A stretch of 64,000 nt of DNA from Dehalococcoides mccartyi 195 (GCF_000011905.1 NC_002936.3:62001-126000); one strand, 5' to 3'. Counted from the first letter of the stretch, positions 24,386 to 33,614 are shown. The notes: generated by a model not told the origin, from the sequence alone. Translations and numbers: made by a program.

Positions 24386-25237
24386 ATGAGTCTAACTGAT
24401 ATACCAAAGAAAGCCGGGTCATTCAGCGAGATGGGATACAAACTGCCGGTACCTGATAATAATCCGGCTGGCGGTATCCGCAAGTCATCTCCCGGTACCA
24501 ATATATATCACATTTCCTATACCCCCCAGACAAAAGAAGTCTCCCTGTTTTTTTGGGGATGTAATTTCTCTTGCCGGGGTTGCCTGAGTAAAAAAGGAAC
24601 AGGTAATTACCTGCTGCCGGAGAATATTCATCTTTTTAGGGATAACCCTGCTGAAACCGTTCAGCCCCCGGTGCATTTTCTAAGCGTGGCGGATGTATTG
24701 AGCATTCTTGGAGGTTTAGATATACAGACGGTACTGTTCGAAGGGCAGGAACCTTCCTTAGATGAATCACTGCCGCAATTAGCTAAGCTTATTCATACTG
24801 AGTTTAGAACCCAAAATATTCTATGCAGCAATATCAATAAACTGGTCTTGCTTGATGATATTGACTGCATACAATTAAGTCTGAAAGCGGTCACTGACAG
24901 CCTTCACCTGGATTACACCGGTAAATCAAACAGGAATGTTTTAAATAATCTCAAGTATCTTCATGCGGCTGGCAAAAAATTATCTATCGCTTCGGTATTA
25001 ATCCCGGGTTATATAGATAAAGATGAAATAGAACTGATTGCGGGTTTTATTTCGGATATAAATCAAGGGTTACCTTTCAATATCCTCCCTTATTTCAAAG
25101 CAGGACAGAATAAGTGGAGATGTCCAACTATAAGTGAAATGGAAGACTCGGAACGCATAGCCAGAAAGTATCTTACTCATGTATATGCCTGGCGCGGTGA
25201 TGAAGAAATTAAGTATGAAGTAATGAAGATTTATTGA
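24386..25237 (+). CDS. Radical SAM protein 1
   Basis: A 283-residue radical SAM enzyme. The cluster motif is FFWGCNFSCRGCLSK (CxxxCxxC) near residue 62, preceded by IYHISYTPQTKEVSLF. Downstream are VLFEGQEPSLDE (in the place of the GGEP strand), IQLSLKAVT and SVLIPGYIDKDEIE, the barrel strands seen in activase-type members. The ATG at 24386 is used because of the GGGGTGG ahead; a GTG at 24377 is in frame. It overlaps its paralogue by one base. Target unknown; the neighbourhood (rdhA fragment, iron genes) gives only a weak hint at a maturation or anaerobic-modification role. Confidence 0.85.
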   Translation: MSLTDIPKKAGSFSEMGYKLPVPDNNPAGGIRKSSPGTNIYHISYTPQTKEVSLFFWGCNFSCRGCLSKKGTGNYLLPENIHLFRDNPAETVQPPVHFLSVADVLSILGGLDIQTVLFEGQEPSLDESLPQLAKLIHTEFRTQNILCSNINKLVLLDDIDCIQLSLKAVTDSLHLDYTGKSNRNVLNNLKYLHAAGKKLSIASVLIPGYIDKDEIELIAGFISDINQGLPFNILPYFKAGQNKWRCPTISEMEDSERIARKYLTHVYAWRGDEEIKYEVMKIY

Positions 25238-26049
25238 TGAATACACAGGTCTTTCATATAGGCTATTGCCCTGAACTAAAGGAAGCCACACTCCACTACT
25301 GGGGTTGCAATTTTAAATGCCGGGGGTGTTCCTGCCAGAAACTGATATGGGACTGGATGTTAGAAGAGTTTTTAGATGCCAGAGATGCAGAGCCTTTGGA
25401 AATTGCAGATGCTCCGCACAGGTTTCTGAGCATTAGTGAGATAAGTGCGGCTCTGGAAAAATTGGAACTCCGGAGAGTGCTGCATATGGGACAGGAAGCA
25501 ATACTGGACCCTGCTTATCCGGTACTGGCAGAGATGATACATAGAAGATTTGGATGCAAAAATGTGCTCTTAACAAACGGGTATGAGATGCCCGACCTCA
25601 GGCACACTGATAAAGTGGAATTCGGGATTAAGGCCATAACTAACGGATTGCATCGCCACTATACCGGTAAATCAAATAAGAGGGTTCTGCGGAATTTCAA
25701 GGAGATATACAACTCAGGCGTAGAGATGGTGATTGAGTCGGTATTTATTCCCGGTTATATAGATGTTGCCGAAACAGAAAGAATTGTCGACTTTATTGCG
25801 GGGGTAGATAAAAAACTGACTTATGTGTTGTTACCCTACTTCAAAGCTGGAAATAACCCGTGGCGCCGGCCTACACCTGCTGAAATGGAAATGGCCGCTA
25901 ATATTGCCCGGAAGAAACTAACGAATGTGTATTTTTTCAGAGGAGATGAAGACCTGCAGTATAAAGTCATAAGTATTTTCCCTGAAGCGGGCAGCAATAC
26001 AGAGCTGGAGATATCTGAAACCCATTGTGGTGTCTTAAATCCGGTATAA
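25237..26049 (+). CDS. Radical SAM protein 2 (tandem paralogue)
   Basis: A 270-residue radical SAM enzyme with HYWGCNFKCRGCSCQK (CxxxCxxC plus one more Cys two residues on). It parallels protein 1 in many segments: HYTGKSNKRVLRNFK versus DYTGKSNRNVLNNLK, VFIPGYIDVAETERI versus VLIPGYIDKDEIELI, and YFKAGNNPWRRPTPAEME versus YFKAGQNKWRCPTISEME. The ATG shares a base with the upstream stop (TGATG), so the pair is co-translated. Two divergent, coupled paralogues suggest a heterodimer or successive reactions. No substrate can be assigned. Confidence 0.85.
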   Translation: MNTQVFHIGYCPELKEATLHYWGCNFKCRGCSCQKLIWDWMLEEFLDARDAEPLEIADAPHRFLSISEISAALEKLELRRVLHMGQEAILDPAYPVLAEMIHRRFGCKNVLLTNGYEMPDLRHTDKVEFGIKAITNGLHRHYTGKSNKRVLRNFKEIYNSGVEMVIESVFIPGYIDVAETERIVDFIAGVDKKLTYVLLPYFKAGNNPWRRPTPAEMEMAANIARKKLTNVYFFRGDEDLQYKVISIFPEAGSNTELEISETHCGVLNPV

Positions 26050-26196
26050 GACCGCAGTGTCAGGTAATTATCCAGGGAGTGGTTATGATGCCTGCCTCCT
26101 AATCCCCGGGGCAGCTTCATTAGGAATAAAGATTGTTCTGCCCGGCGTTTTACTTTAGCAGAAATACCTTAGCAAAGTATCCGGCAGAACAGATAG

Positions 26197-26715
26197 ATGG
26201 AGAAAACATTGAATAATAAGCTCGTTAGGGCATTACTGATTACTTCTCCCCTGATAATAATCGCACTTGTCAGTGTTGGCTTTTCGCTGAATGAATCTAT
26301 AACTTCACTAAATAACGAAGATTCCAGTGCCACGGCGGTTATCTCCCAGCCCGAACCTGCAGAGGTGATTACGCCTCCGGTTCAGATTGCAGCCCGGGTT
26401 TTATACGAGGAATACATATCTAACCAGACAGCGGCGGACATTAAATATAAAGGCTCTTTGGTGGTTGTGCAGGGTGTGCTTAGCGGAATCTGTCCTGCCA
26501 CGAGCACACTTCAGTGGGTCACTTTGGAGACAGATGGTCAAAATGCATTTGTAAAATGCCAATTATCGGGTGATTTTACGTTCCTTAGTTCTATAAATGA
26601 TTTGATTGGCCAGACGGTTACTATTGCGGGAATATGCCAGGGATTCTCCGGCTCTTACCTAATCATCGATGAGATTTATACAAATGATCTCCCGACCCAT
26701 ACAGATTTGGGCTGA
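26197..26715 (+). CDS. Membrane-anchored OB-fold (tRNA_anti-like) protein
   Basis: A 172-residue protein. One N-terminal helix (LLITSPLIIIALVSVGFSL, residues 13-31) anchors it, followed by a linker rich in Ser/Glu/Pro. From about residue 65 it reads ARVLYEEYISNQTAADIKYK and GSLVVVQGVLSGI, the pattern of the tRNA_anti-like OB-fold domain of small extracytoplasmic proteins. Its ligand is not known. It stands alone between the radical SAM pair and the response regulator. Confidence 0.72.
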   Translation: MEKTLNNKLVRALLITSPLIIIALVSVGFSLNESITSLNNEDSSATAVISQPEPAEVITPPVQIAARVLYEEYISNQTAADIKYKGSLVVVQGVLSGICPATSTLQWVTLETDGQNAFVKCQLSGDFTFLSSINDLIGQTVTIAGICQGFSGSYLIIDEIYTNDLPTHTDLG

Positions 26716-26813
26716 AATAAGGCAGGGAGCGGCTGGCCATAATTGGTTGACTTAACGTAACGTAATAATTATATTGGTCACGTTTCATAAACTGGAAAGG
26801 TGATGACCCGTAA

Positions 26814-27524
26814 ATGGAAACCCTAGATTGTCCTAATAAGATTGATACAAACCTAGACGGCTACATTATAAGCGTTGTCATAATAGATGATCATGAAATA
26901 GTACGGCAGGGCTTGATGGCTATGCTCAGGCGGGAAGATGGGCTTTGCCTGGTCGGTGATGCATCTGATGCTGTTACCGGACTAAAGTTGATTGATGCTA
27001 CCAATCCGGATGTAGTTTTGCTGGATATACAGCTAAATAATTCGGATATGGACGGATTTTCGCTGGCGAAACAGATTAAGAGTAAATCACCGGATAAAAT
27101 AGTAATAATGCTGACTGGTTTTGATTCGGCGCTTTACTTGATAGAATCACTCAGAACTAGACTGGATGGGTTCGTTCTAAAGGAGCAATCCGGCGCTATC
27201 ATAGCCGGTGCAATTAGAATGGCATATGCGGGTGTAGGCGCTTGGGATACACGGATTTTGCACCGGGCACTTGTAAACCGGCTGAAAGCGCATACCGGGG
27301 ACACTATTGATAATTTAGGTATTAAGGCTGATATAGACCTTAATGATAAAGAACGGATGGTTTTCAATCTTCTGGCGCGGGGGTATTCAAATAAAGACAT
27401 TGAAAGTACGTTAAAATATACTGCCAGTACAGTCAAAAAATATGTGTACACCTGTATGAAAAAATTCGGGGTTTCCAACCGCACGCAATTGGCTCTTATA
27501 GCTAACAGTACCGGAGTAAAATAA
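26814..27524 (+). CDS. LuxR/NarL-type response regulator
   Basis: A 236-residue regulator. The receiver domain begins SVVIIDDHEIVRQGLMAML (acidic pair DD near residue 24) and has the phosphorylated Asp in PDVVLLDIQLNNSDMDG and the switch Lys in GFVLKEQS. The C-terminal output domain reads LNDKERMVFNLLARGYSNKD IESTLKYTASTVKKYVYTCM, a LuxR-type helix-turn-helix. An about 18-residue extension precedes the receiver. No cognate kinase lies next to it, so it is an orphan in this window; a kinase ends the window at 63 kb but far away. Confidence 0.88.
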   Translation: METLDCPNKIDTNLDGYIISVVIIDDHEIVRQGLMAMLRREDGLCLVGDASDAVTGLKLIDATNPDVVLLDIQLNNSDMDGFSLAKQIKSKSPDKIVIMLTGFDSALYLIESLRTRLDGFVLKEQSGAIIAGAIRMAYAGVGAWDTRILHRALVNRLKAHTGDTIDNLGIKADIDLNDKERMVFNLLARGYSNKDIESTLKYTASTVKKYVYTCMKKFGVSNRTQLALIANSTGVK

Positions 27525-27827
27525 ATTTATACAATCAGTCCGGTTTGGGCTTACGGCTAAAGGCAGATGTGCCTTTGAAGCATATCATAAAGCCATAAAT
27601 AAGGTATCGGACGGGATAAATGATACTACTAAGGCTTGGGAATTCAGATAATTATGCTAAGGTTGAATTGGCTAAGGAATAAGTTCCCAAAGCTTTGGGA
27701 ACTTATTCCTTAAGGCGGGCAGGGATTTACGTATGTCTGCCAGGACCAAAAATCCTGATAGACAGCAACCTTTCCAGGCTGGCAGATTGCAAGGAATTTT
27801 TTCTGGGGTTTACCTTTTAATATGTTT
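27525..27827. other. Gene-free stretch after the response regulator
   Basis: About 300 bases without a credible gene. The only clear structure is the perfect palindrome at 27674-27711. The right end is the transition to the iron-uptake genes transcribed toward it. Confidence 0.6.
27674..27711. repeat. Perfect 38-bp palindrome
   Basis: Arms of 19 bases, AAGGAATAAGTTCCCAAAG and its exact inverse, with no central spacer. It could fold as a long hairpin and end transcription from either side, since converging genes flank it (response regulator on the left, feo genes on the right). Confidence 0.85.
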
Positions 27828-28022
27828 CTATATTAACCCCCCGTCGCTTTGTTTTTTTGTAAAGCTGTCCGGCTGTTTTGCTGCCTCGCATTGTGAACAG
27901 GTCTTATCCTTTCCACCCAGTTCGCAGCAGGTACAGCCGCCACTTTTAGCGGAGCTGGTGACCTGACGGATAATTATTCCGGTTACCAACAGGCCTATTA
28001 TTACAATTACCACTGTTTCCAT
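27828..28022 (-). CDS. FeoB-associated Cys-rich membrane protein
   Basis: A 64-residue protein with one N-terminal helix (VVIVIIGLLVTGIIIRQV) and a cytoplasmic tail with GGCTCCELGGKDKTCSQCEA, five cysteines. Small proteins of this design are regularly encoded right after feoB and are thought to help ferrous iron import or act as its FeoC-like partner. It is 15 bases beyond the feoB stop in the same operon. Confidence 0.85.
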   Translation of the reverse strand: METVVIVIIGLLVTGIIIRQVTSSAKSGGCTCCELGGKDKTCSQCEAAKQPDSFTKKQSDGGLI

Positions 28023-28037
28023 GCTATACCTCCCGGT

Positions 28038-30068
28038 TTAACCCAGCCCGAGCAGCCGCCCGACCTGGTATATCAGTACTGCTACTACCCAGCCTAATAT
28101 AATGCTGTAGCCGATAGCAAAAGATGTCCATTTCCACGAGTTTGTCTCCCTCTTTATTGCCGCAATAGCCGCAATGCAGGGGATATAAAGCAGGGTCATG
28201 GTCATGAAAGAATAAGCGGAGAGTGCTGTCCATGAGCCGGCGATAGCGGCGGTCAGTCCCGCTTCCTCAACTCCATAGACTACACCCAGTGTCCCCACCA
28301 CTACCTCTTTGGCCAGAATACCGAAGAGCAGGGCGATACCCGCTTCCCAGAAACCGAAGCCGGCAGGGGCAAAAACCGGTGCGATAAAGCTGCCTATCCT
28401 GCCCAGAATGCTCTCCTGGCTGGCATATTCTACCCCGAAGGGCAGGTTGGACAGCACCCAGACCAGAACTACAACCGCCAGAATAATAGTTCCCATTTTG
28501 CGCAGGAAGGTGTAACTCCGGTCCCACATATTGGTAAGGGTGCTCCTGAGGGTGGGTATGCGGTAAGGCGGCAGCTCCATGACAAAATGAGATGATTCAC
28601 CTTTGAAAAGGAATTTCTTAAAGAGCATACCCATAATGATTGCCAGAATAATACCCAGCAAGTACAGGGAGAAAATGATTATGCCCTGATTGGCGCTGAA
28701 AAACGCTCCGGCAAAGAGGACATAGACCGGCAGCCGGGCGGTACAGGACATCAGGGGGTTAATCAAGATAGTAATCAAGCGGTCATTTCTGTTGCCCAGT
28801 GTCCGGGTGGCCATAATGGCCGGTACGTTGCAGCCAAATCCCAGAATAAGGGGCATAAATGATTTCCCATGCAGGCCCAGTTTGTGCATAAAGCGGTCCA
28901 TGACATAAGTTGCCCGGGCCATATAGCCGCTGTCTTCCAGCAGTGATAGGGCCAGGAAAAGCAGGATAATATTCGGCAGGAAGACAATCACCGAACCCAC
29001 CCCGCCGATAATACCGTCTACCGCCAGCGAGGTGACAAAATCCGGGGCGGAAATAGCTGTCAGACCTGTGCTGACCACCCCCCCGAGCCAGCCGAAAAGC
29101 TGGTCAACCAAATCTGCCAGCGGAGAACCCAGGGCAAAGGTCAGCTGAAAAACCGCAAACATTGCCAGGAAGAAAACGGGAATACCCAGCAGGCGGTGGG
29201 TCAGTATCCGGTCAAGTTTATCCGAGAAAGACTGCTTCTGGCTGGACGGTTTAACCACAATTCCCGTCAGAACCTGGCTGATGAACTGGTAACGGCGTGC
29301 GGCAATCAGGGAAGCCATGTCTTCACCCAGTTTATCTTCCAAGCGTTTGACGGAGGCATCCCGCTGTGCCACCAGCTGGCCGGTCTGGCCGTACTTGCCG
29401 ATAACCTTCCAGATATTCTGGTCGCCTTCCAGGATTTTGATTGCCAGCCAGCGGGGAATAAACTTATCTGCCAGACTCGGAATAGTCTTAATGGTCTGGG
29501 CCAGAGCGCTAAGCTCCGCCTCAACCTCCCTGCCGTAGTCTATTTTTAGCGGCTCGCGGTTATTAGACCCGGATTGATTAAGAGCGGCTGTTACCAGTTC
29601 TTTCATACCTTCTTTGCGGCAAGCCGTAGTGGGTATTACCGGTATGTCCAGCCGCTTGGAAAGCTCAGCGGTGTCTATTTTTATCTGTTTGGCGCTGACT
29701 TCGTCGTACATATTCAGGGCCAGCACTACCCGGGCTCCCATCTCCATCATCTGGACGCTCAGGTACAGGTTACGTTCCAGATTAGTTGAATCCAGCACGT
29801 TTACCACAATATCCGGCTTCTCCAGCAGGACAAAATCCCGGGCTATAATTTCGTCTTCGGAATAAGCTCCCAGGCTGTAAGCGCCCGGCAGGTCTACGAC
29901 CTGTATTTCCCGGCCGCCGAAGCTAAAGCGTCCTTCTTTCTTTTCAACTGTCTTACCGGGCCAGTTGCCCACGTGCTGGCGGGCACCGGTAAGGTTGTTG
30001 AATACAGTTGTCTTTCCGCAGTTGGGATTGCCCGCCAGCGCAACCACAATTGATTTGCTGTTAATCAT
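28038..30068 (-). CDS. feoB: Ferrous iron transporter FeoB
   Basis: A 676-residue Fe(II) transporter with an N-terminal GTPase. The G1 loop is [20 protein letters not shown]3 is [16 protein letters not shown], and G4 is LNMYDE. The C-terminal half is a polytopic membrane domain with two Gate motifs, one visible as [16 protein letters not shown] and the other as [13 protein letters not shown]. The start is ATG 30068, which overlaps the feoA stop (ATGA) and has GAGGTGGGG ahead; a longer frame upstream is an artefact of overlap. Operon: DtxR-FeoA regulator, feoA, feoB, Cys-rich protein. Confidence 0.95.
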   Translation of the reverse strand: MINSKSIVVALAGNPNCGKTTVFNNLTGARQHVGNWPGKTVEKKEGRFSFGGREIQVVDLPGAYSLGAYSEDEIIARDFVLLEKPDIVVNVLDSTNLERNLYLSVQMMEMGARVVLALNMYDEVSAKQIKIDTAELSKRLDIPVIPTTACRKEGMKELVTAALNQSGSNNREPLKIDYGREVEAELSALAQTIKTIPSLADKFIPRWLAIKILEGDQNIWKVIGKYGQTGQLVAQRDASVKRLEDKLGEDMASLIAARRYQFISQVLTGIVVKPSSQKQSFSDKLDRILTHRLLGIPVFFLAMFAVFQLTFALGSPLADLVDQLFGWLGGVVSTGLTAISAPDFVTSLAVDGIIGGVGSVIVFLPNIILLFLALSLLEDSGYMARATYVMDRFMHKLGLHGKSFMPLILGFGCNVPAIMATRTLGNRNDRLITILINPLMSCTARLPVYVLFAGAFFSANQGIIIFSLYLLGIILAIIMGMLFKKFLFKGESSHFVMELPPYRIPTLRSTLTNMWDRSYTFLRKMGTIILAVVVLVWVLSNLPFGVEYASQESILGRIGSFIAPVFAPAGFGFWEAGIALLFGILAKEVVVGTLGVVYGVEEAGLTAAIAGSWTALSAYSFMTMTLLYIPCIAAIAAIKRETNSWKWTSFAIGYSIILGWVVAVLIYQVGRLLGLG

Positions 30069-30373
30069 TTCCCCACCTCTTTGCAGAGGGCTGTGCCGCA
30101 TAAGTTAGTAATACCTAACTCATGGCTAAATTTTTTTATACTGTCAGCCTCTTCAACCAATACCTGCAGGGCAACCCCGCGTCCCAGGGCTAAACGGGTG
30201 TCATTAACAGATATAATGAGCGGCCCGCCCGTATCGTTCTTCACTACTTTTACCCGGCAGCCGTCTACCAGTCCCTGCTCAAGCAGCTCCTGTTTCAGGT
30301 GCTCGCTACCGTGGATATCCCTGATGACAGCCGTCAAACCGGACTTGACCAGACCAAGCGGCAATCTTTCCAT
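30065..30373 (-). CDS. feoA: FeoA-domain protein
   Basis: A 102-residue protein with the SH3-like FeoA domain: [33 protein letters not shown], ending in [16 protein letters not shown], the usual FeoA closing strand. FeoA supports FeoB iron transport. It has a C-terminal extension of about 25 residues with two cysteines (NLCGTALC) that most FeoA proteins lack. It overlaps feoB by 4 bases and the regulator by 1 base. Confidence 0.9.
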   Translation of the reverse strand: MERLPLGLVKSGLTAVIRDIHGSEHLKQELLEQGLVDGCRVKVVKNDTGGPLIISVNDTRLALGRGVALQVLVEEADSIKKFSHELGITNLCGTALCKEVGK

Positions 30374-31089
30374 CAGGCGCCCACCTCCACATAGATTTGA
30401 GCGGCCTCGTCTTTTCTCAGGGTCAGGTGATAGCCTTTTACATCTACTTCTACCGGGTCACCCATAGGGGCGTGACCTTCCATTTTAATCTCTGCACCGG
30501 GGGTAACGCCCATGTCAAGGACACGGCTTTTCAGCGCCTTGTCAGAGGCAATGCGGATTACCCGCCCCCGTTCTCCGACCTTGAGCTCATTTAGAGCTCT
30601 GATTGGTTTCGTTTCCATAGGGTTAGTCTCCTTGTTACTTTGCACTCGGCTCAAATTATTTATAGCGGGAGTATGTTTTTGACTGACATTTTTAGCACAG
30701 TTCATGCAATCGGTTGATTCCAGAAAATGCATCAGGCGGTTCATGGTGTGCTTGCTGACAACGTGCTCCATGAGGCAGGCATCCTTTTCGGCTATTTTGG
30801 CATCAACGCTGAGCACTTCGGTCAGGAACTGTTTTAGCTTGCGGTGTCTCCAGCGCACTTCCACGGCCATAGCTTTGCCGCTGGCGGTAAGCTCTACCGG
30901 ACCATATTTTTCCTGAAGCACCAGCCCGTGTTTTTTCAGGTATTCTATCCCCTGGGTTACGGTGGCTTTGGCTATGCTAAGTTTGGCGGCAATATCCGTC
31001 ACCCGGATTTCATTTACAGACTCAGACAGGGACAGCATTGTCTCCAGGTAGTCCTGCATGGCCGGAGTAATTGCGCTTATGTCAGTCAT
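30373..31089 (-). CDS. DtxR-type iron regulator fused to a FeoA domain
   Basis: A 238-residue protein. Residues 1-75 form the winged-helix DNA-binding domain (YLETMLSLSESVNEIRVTDI AAKLSIAKATVTQGIEYLKK); 75-130 form the metal-binding/dimer domain (AEKDACLMEHVVSKHTMNRL). Then a linker with CMNC and a full C-terminal FeoA/SH3 domain (GERGRVIRIASDKALKSRVL DMGVTP). Such proteins repress iron uptake when Fe(II) is bound. The start of the operon carries an exact dyad at 31108-31123, so autoregulation is likely. The fused FeoA domain is large compared with the SH3 tail of classical DtxR. Confidence 0.88.
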   Translation of the reverse strand: MTDISAITPAMQDYLETMLSLSESVNEIRVTDIAAKLSIAKATVTQGIEYLKKHGLVLQEKYGPVELTASGKAMAVEVRWRHRKLKQFLTEVLSVDAKIAEKDACLMEHVVSKHTMNRLMHFLESTDCMNCAKNVSQKHTPAINNLSRVQSNKETNPMETKPIRALNELKVGERGRVIRIASDKALKSRVLDMGVTPGAEIKMEGHAPMGDPVEVDVKGYHLTLRKDEAAQIYVEVGA

Positions 31090-31107
31090 TCAAGCACCTC
31101 CATAATA

Positions 31108-31123
31108 GTTAGGCTTGCCTAAC
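31108..31123 (-). promoter_or_regulatory. Iron-box-like operator of the feo operon
   Basis: A perfect dyad GTTAGGC-TT-GCCTAAC, matching the core of IdeR/DtxR boxes (TTAGG...CCTAA). It lies 19 bases upstream of the regulator start and next to TATAAA on the minus strand, so a bound repressor would block the promoter. Confidence 0.75.
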
Positions 31124-31305
31124 ATTTATAATATAGCAGGTTATTTTTTCCTATGCAAGTGGTTTTTTAGGTAATGCTGGCGGCTGATGAGGGAAATAAA
31201 GACAACTGGATTGGGAATGTTTTATATTGAGGAAAGTAGCTTTACCGTAAGACTTATAAGCAGGCAAACTGTGGGTTGCGGCTTTTTTATTAAACAGAAG
31301 TTTAA

Positions 31306-31329
31306 GGGGGGCGGTACAGACCGCCCCCC
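31306..31329 (-). terminator. Terminator of the ferritin-like gene
   Basis: A 10-bp GC stem (GGGGGGCGGT and inverse) with an ACAG loop, 12 bases beyond the stop codon on the minus strand. Confidence 0.8.
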
Positions 31330-31340
31330 GTGTAACCGGT

Positions 31341-31646
31341 TTATTTCTTGTGTTTTTCTATCTCTTCTTCTACTTCTTTAGCCCCGTCGGCGTAAAAGGA
31401 TTCTTCGTCAGGTGCAAGTTCTTTGAGAAGTCTGAGGAATTCACCTGCGTGTACTTTTTCTTCATTGGCAATATCTCTGAGTACTTCTATGGCAAGCCTG
31501 TTGGTAGTGGATTCGGCCAATTGCAGGTATAACTGAATGGCTTCGTATTCGGCCGCTACCATAAACCTTATTGCCCGGATAAGTTCTTCATTGCTTAGGG
31601 GCTGGCTTTTGGCCAATCCTGAAAAAGGTGTTCCAAACTCTGGCAT
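31341..31646 (-). CDS. Encapsulated-ferritin-like (EncFtn) protein
   Basis: A 101-residue two-helix ferritin-like protein. The iron ligands are seen as AAEYEAIQLYLQLAE in the first helix (E and Y positions) and IANEEKVHAGEFLRLL (ExxH) in the second. Two short chains pair to make one four-helix ferritin site. In EncFtn proteins the tail targets the protein to an encapsulin shell; the end here, AKEVEEEIEKHKK, is the same kind of charged tail. No encapsulin gene is present in this window. It has an AGGAGG ribosome site. Confidence 0.78.
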   Translation of the reverse strand: MPEFGTPFSGLAKSQPLSNEELIRAIRFMVAAEYEAIQLYLQLAESTTNRLAIEVLRDIANEEKVHAGEFLRLLKELAPDEESFYADGAKEVEEEIEKHKK

Positions 31647-31747
31647 TGTATCCTCCTGCTCAAAATATTGTTACAACCCTTTAATTATAATACACTTTTG
31701 CGGCTCTGGAGACACCTGTTTTGGTAAAAGTGACCGGGGGAATGGTA

Positions 31748-32902
31748 TTAGCCGGAAACAGCTTTTTTGTTTGCGGCTATGTCTCTGGCTGTGTCCAGGT
31801 CTTCGGGGCGGTTGATATTGAAAAAACTGCGGTGTTCGGGGTCAAAGCGGTTAATCTCAGGTTCTTCTATATATCTTGTGTGCAGGCGGGCAAGTAAATC
31901 ACTGACGGCCAATTTGCCCTGGCTTAACAGGCTAAGGGCTTTTTCACCGGCTGATTTAGAGTAAATGGCATGCAGGGGTTCAGGTTTTTGCCCAAGTCTG
32001 GGTACGACAGCCTCAAAGCCTGCCACCTGGTCTTTCATATACTCCAGCAGAGCCCGGTTGAGGAAGGGCATATCGCAGCCTACCACCAGATTAAACTGGG
32101 ATTTTGAGGCCTTAAGACCGCTGTAAATACCGGCCAGAGGCCCTTTTTCCGGCAGGATATCCCGCACTATTTTTATGCCGGGTAGCGGCTGTATTTTTGC
32201 ATCTGCCTGGCCGTAAGCGGTAACCACCAGAATTTCCCGCCCGTAACCGTTAAGGTTAGCTACCGCCCTTTCCAGCAGGGTTTGCGAATCTAAGGTGGCG
32301 CTAATTTTATCCCTGCCCATGCGCTTGCTTTTGCCGCCTGCCAGTATAATGCAGCTTATATCCGTCTTGGCAGGCGGGGTTTTAAAAAAGGCGGGGTGTA
32401 TATCCGGGTCGGCCTCTATATCCTGTATGACAAAAATATTTTCGGACTCCTCCGGGGCGAAGGCGGCCAGAAACTTTTGAAGCAGGGATTTGCGGACTAC
32501 GGAGACAGTATAAGGTGCTTTCCGGTAAGCCAGACGGGCTTGTCCGGCCAGCCCCTTGCCGGCTATCTCCAGGTGTCCCATTTCATCCAGGAAAATAACC
32601 TCATAGCCAGTCCGGAGAGCTTCCTTGATGGCGTTACAGGCGAAATCAAGCCCGCTTTGGAGGATAGAGTATCTGCCAACCTTTTCACCCTGGAAATCAG
32701 CCGGAGGGTTAGTCAGGCTGAAAACAGCCTCTGCCGAAGTGCGGATATCGGTAACCGTGTAACCTGTTTTGGTGTCTTCCTGAAACACAGGGTGGCAGAT
32801 AATGCCGCCGGTTTTAAAACCGTACTCCCGCAGGTACCGGGCATATCTCTGGCAATGTGAGCTTTTTCCGCTGCCCACTTCTCCGGTGATAATAAGGTTC
32901 AC
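31748..32902 (-). CDS. mobA: NTPase - MobA fusion (molybdenum cofactor guanylyltransferase)
   Basis: A 384-residue fusion. Residues 1 to about 175 form a THEP1-like nucleoside triphosphatase with Walker A TGEVGSGKS (7-14) and VIFLDEMGHLE as Walker B. From about 183 it is MobA, which attaches GMP to molybdopterin: IILAGGKSKRMGRDK (nucleotide-binding loop), GPLAGIYSGL and VVGCDMPFLN (metal Asp). Its gene abuts the membrane gene and the molybdoenzyme operon, whose cofactor it likely completes. The NTPase part may act as in NTPase/MobB proteins; its exact job is not known. Confidence 0.88.
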   Translation of the reverse strand: MNLIITGEVGSGKSSHCQRYARYLREYGFKTGGIICHPVFQEDTKTGYTVTDIRTSAEAVFSLTNPPADFQGEKVGRYSILQSGLDFACNAIKEALRTGYEVIFLDEMGHLEIAGKGLAGQARLAYRKAPYTVSVVRKSLLQKFLAAFAPEESENIFVIQDIEADPDIHPAFFKTPPAKTDISCIILAGGKSKRMGRDKISATLDSQTLLERAVANLNGYGREILVVTAYGQADAKIQPLPGIKIVRDILPEKGPLAGIYSGLKASKSQFNLVVGCDMPFLNRALLEYMKDQVAGFEAVVPRLGQKPEPLHAIYSKSAGEKALSLLSQGKLAVSDLLARLHTRYIEEPEINRFDPEHRSFFNINRPEDLDTARDIAANKKAVSG

Positions 32903-33592
32903 CTAACCTCCCAGATGAAATACTGCCGGAATAACCCAGCACGATATCACTGTCACGGCTGAGGTTATGTAGTACGCGCGGGGATAGCTGGTTTTGAAAT
33001 TGGCCAGTTTGGGCATACCGAATTTGCCCAGATAGTAGCCTATGGCCAGGGTAATGCTGCCAGCCAATGCCACCGGCCAGCCGGTGCTTATTATGGTGTC
33101 TATCTTGCCGGCCATATCCAGCATAGGCCATTTGCCCATACCGAATACAGAGGCGATAACCGCATATAATACTATACCCAAAGCACCTGACAGAAAGCCG
33201 GTAGTTATCTGGGCAAGGAGGTGCTTTTCCATAGCTTTTTTGAAGATAAAGGCCACCGCTCCAAAGGCAACCGCCTCCATTATGATGGCGACTGCCGGGT
33301 TAATTACATAAGCCGAAAAGACCGGCTCGCCGAATATCAGGGCGGAGAAGGGTTTAAAAGCGGCTGCAATAACGCCCAGCAGGGGGATAAGGGCGGGTTT
33401 TCTGGTAATGCTCATAAATATAGCCATAAGGGATATAGCTAAGCCTCCCATAACCGCACCTTGATAGGTAAAGTGGATTGCGTGCAGGAAACCCCCCAGT
33501 GCCATTTCCAGAAGCCCCCAGACAGAGCCGATGACGGCCAGGGTCAGAAGGGCGGGGATACGGTTTTTTTCAGGGTTTAAGTATATGCTCAT
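32903..33592 (-). CDS. Membrane protein between mobA and the molybdoenzyme genes
   Basis: A 229-residue polytopic membrane protein with about six helices (for example LLTLAVIGSVWGLLEMALGG and VALAGSITLAIGYYLG). The ATG at 33592 is chosen for its AAGGAG site. It lies between a MobA fusion and the molybdopterin oxidoreductase, 22 bases after the latter. An ECF-type or metal/cofactor transport role is possible from context and topology but there is no diagnostic motif. Confidence 0.7.
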   Translation of the reverse strand: MSIYLNPEKNRIPALLTLAVIGSVWGLLEMALGGFLHAIHFTYQGAVMGGLAISLMAIFMSITRKPALIPLLGVIAAAFKPFSALIFGEPVFSAYVINPAVAIIMEAVAFGAVAFIFKKAMEKHLLAQITTGFLSGALGIVLYAVIASVFGMGKWPMLDMAGKIDTIISTGWPVALAGSITLAIGYYLGKFGMPKLANFKTSYPRAYYITSAVTVISCWVIPAVFHLGG

Positions 33593-33614
33593 AGTTAGTC
33601 TCCTTGTACTTTGG

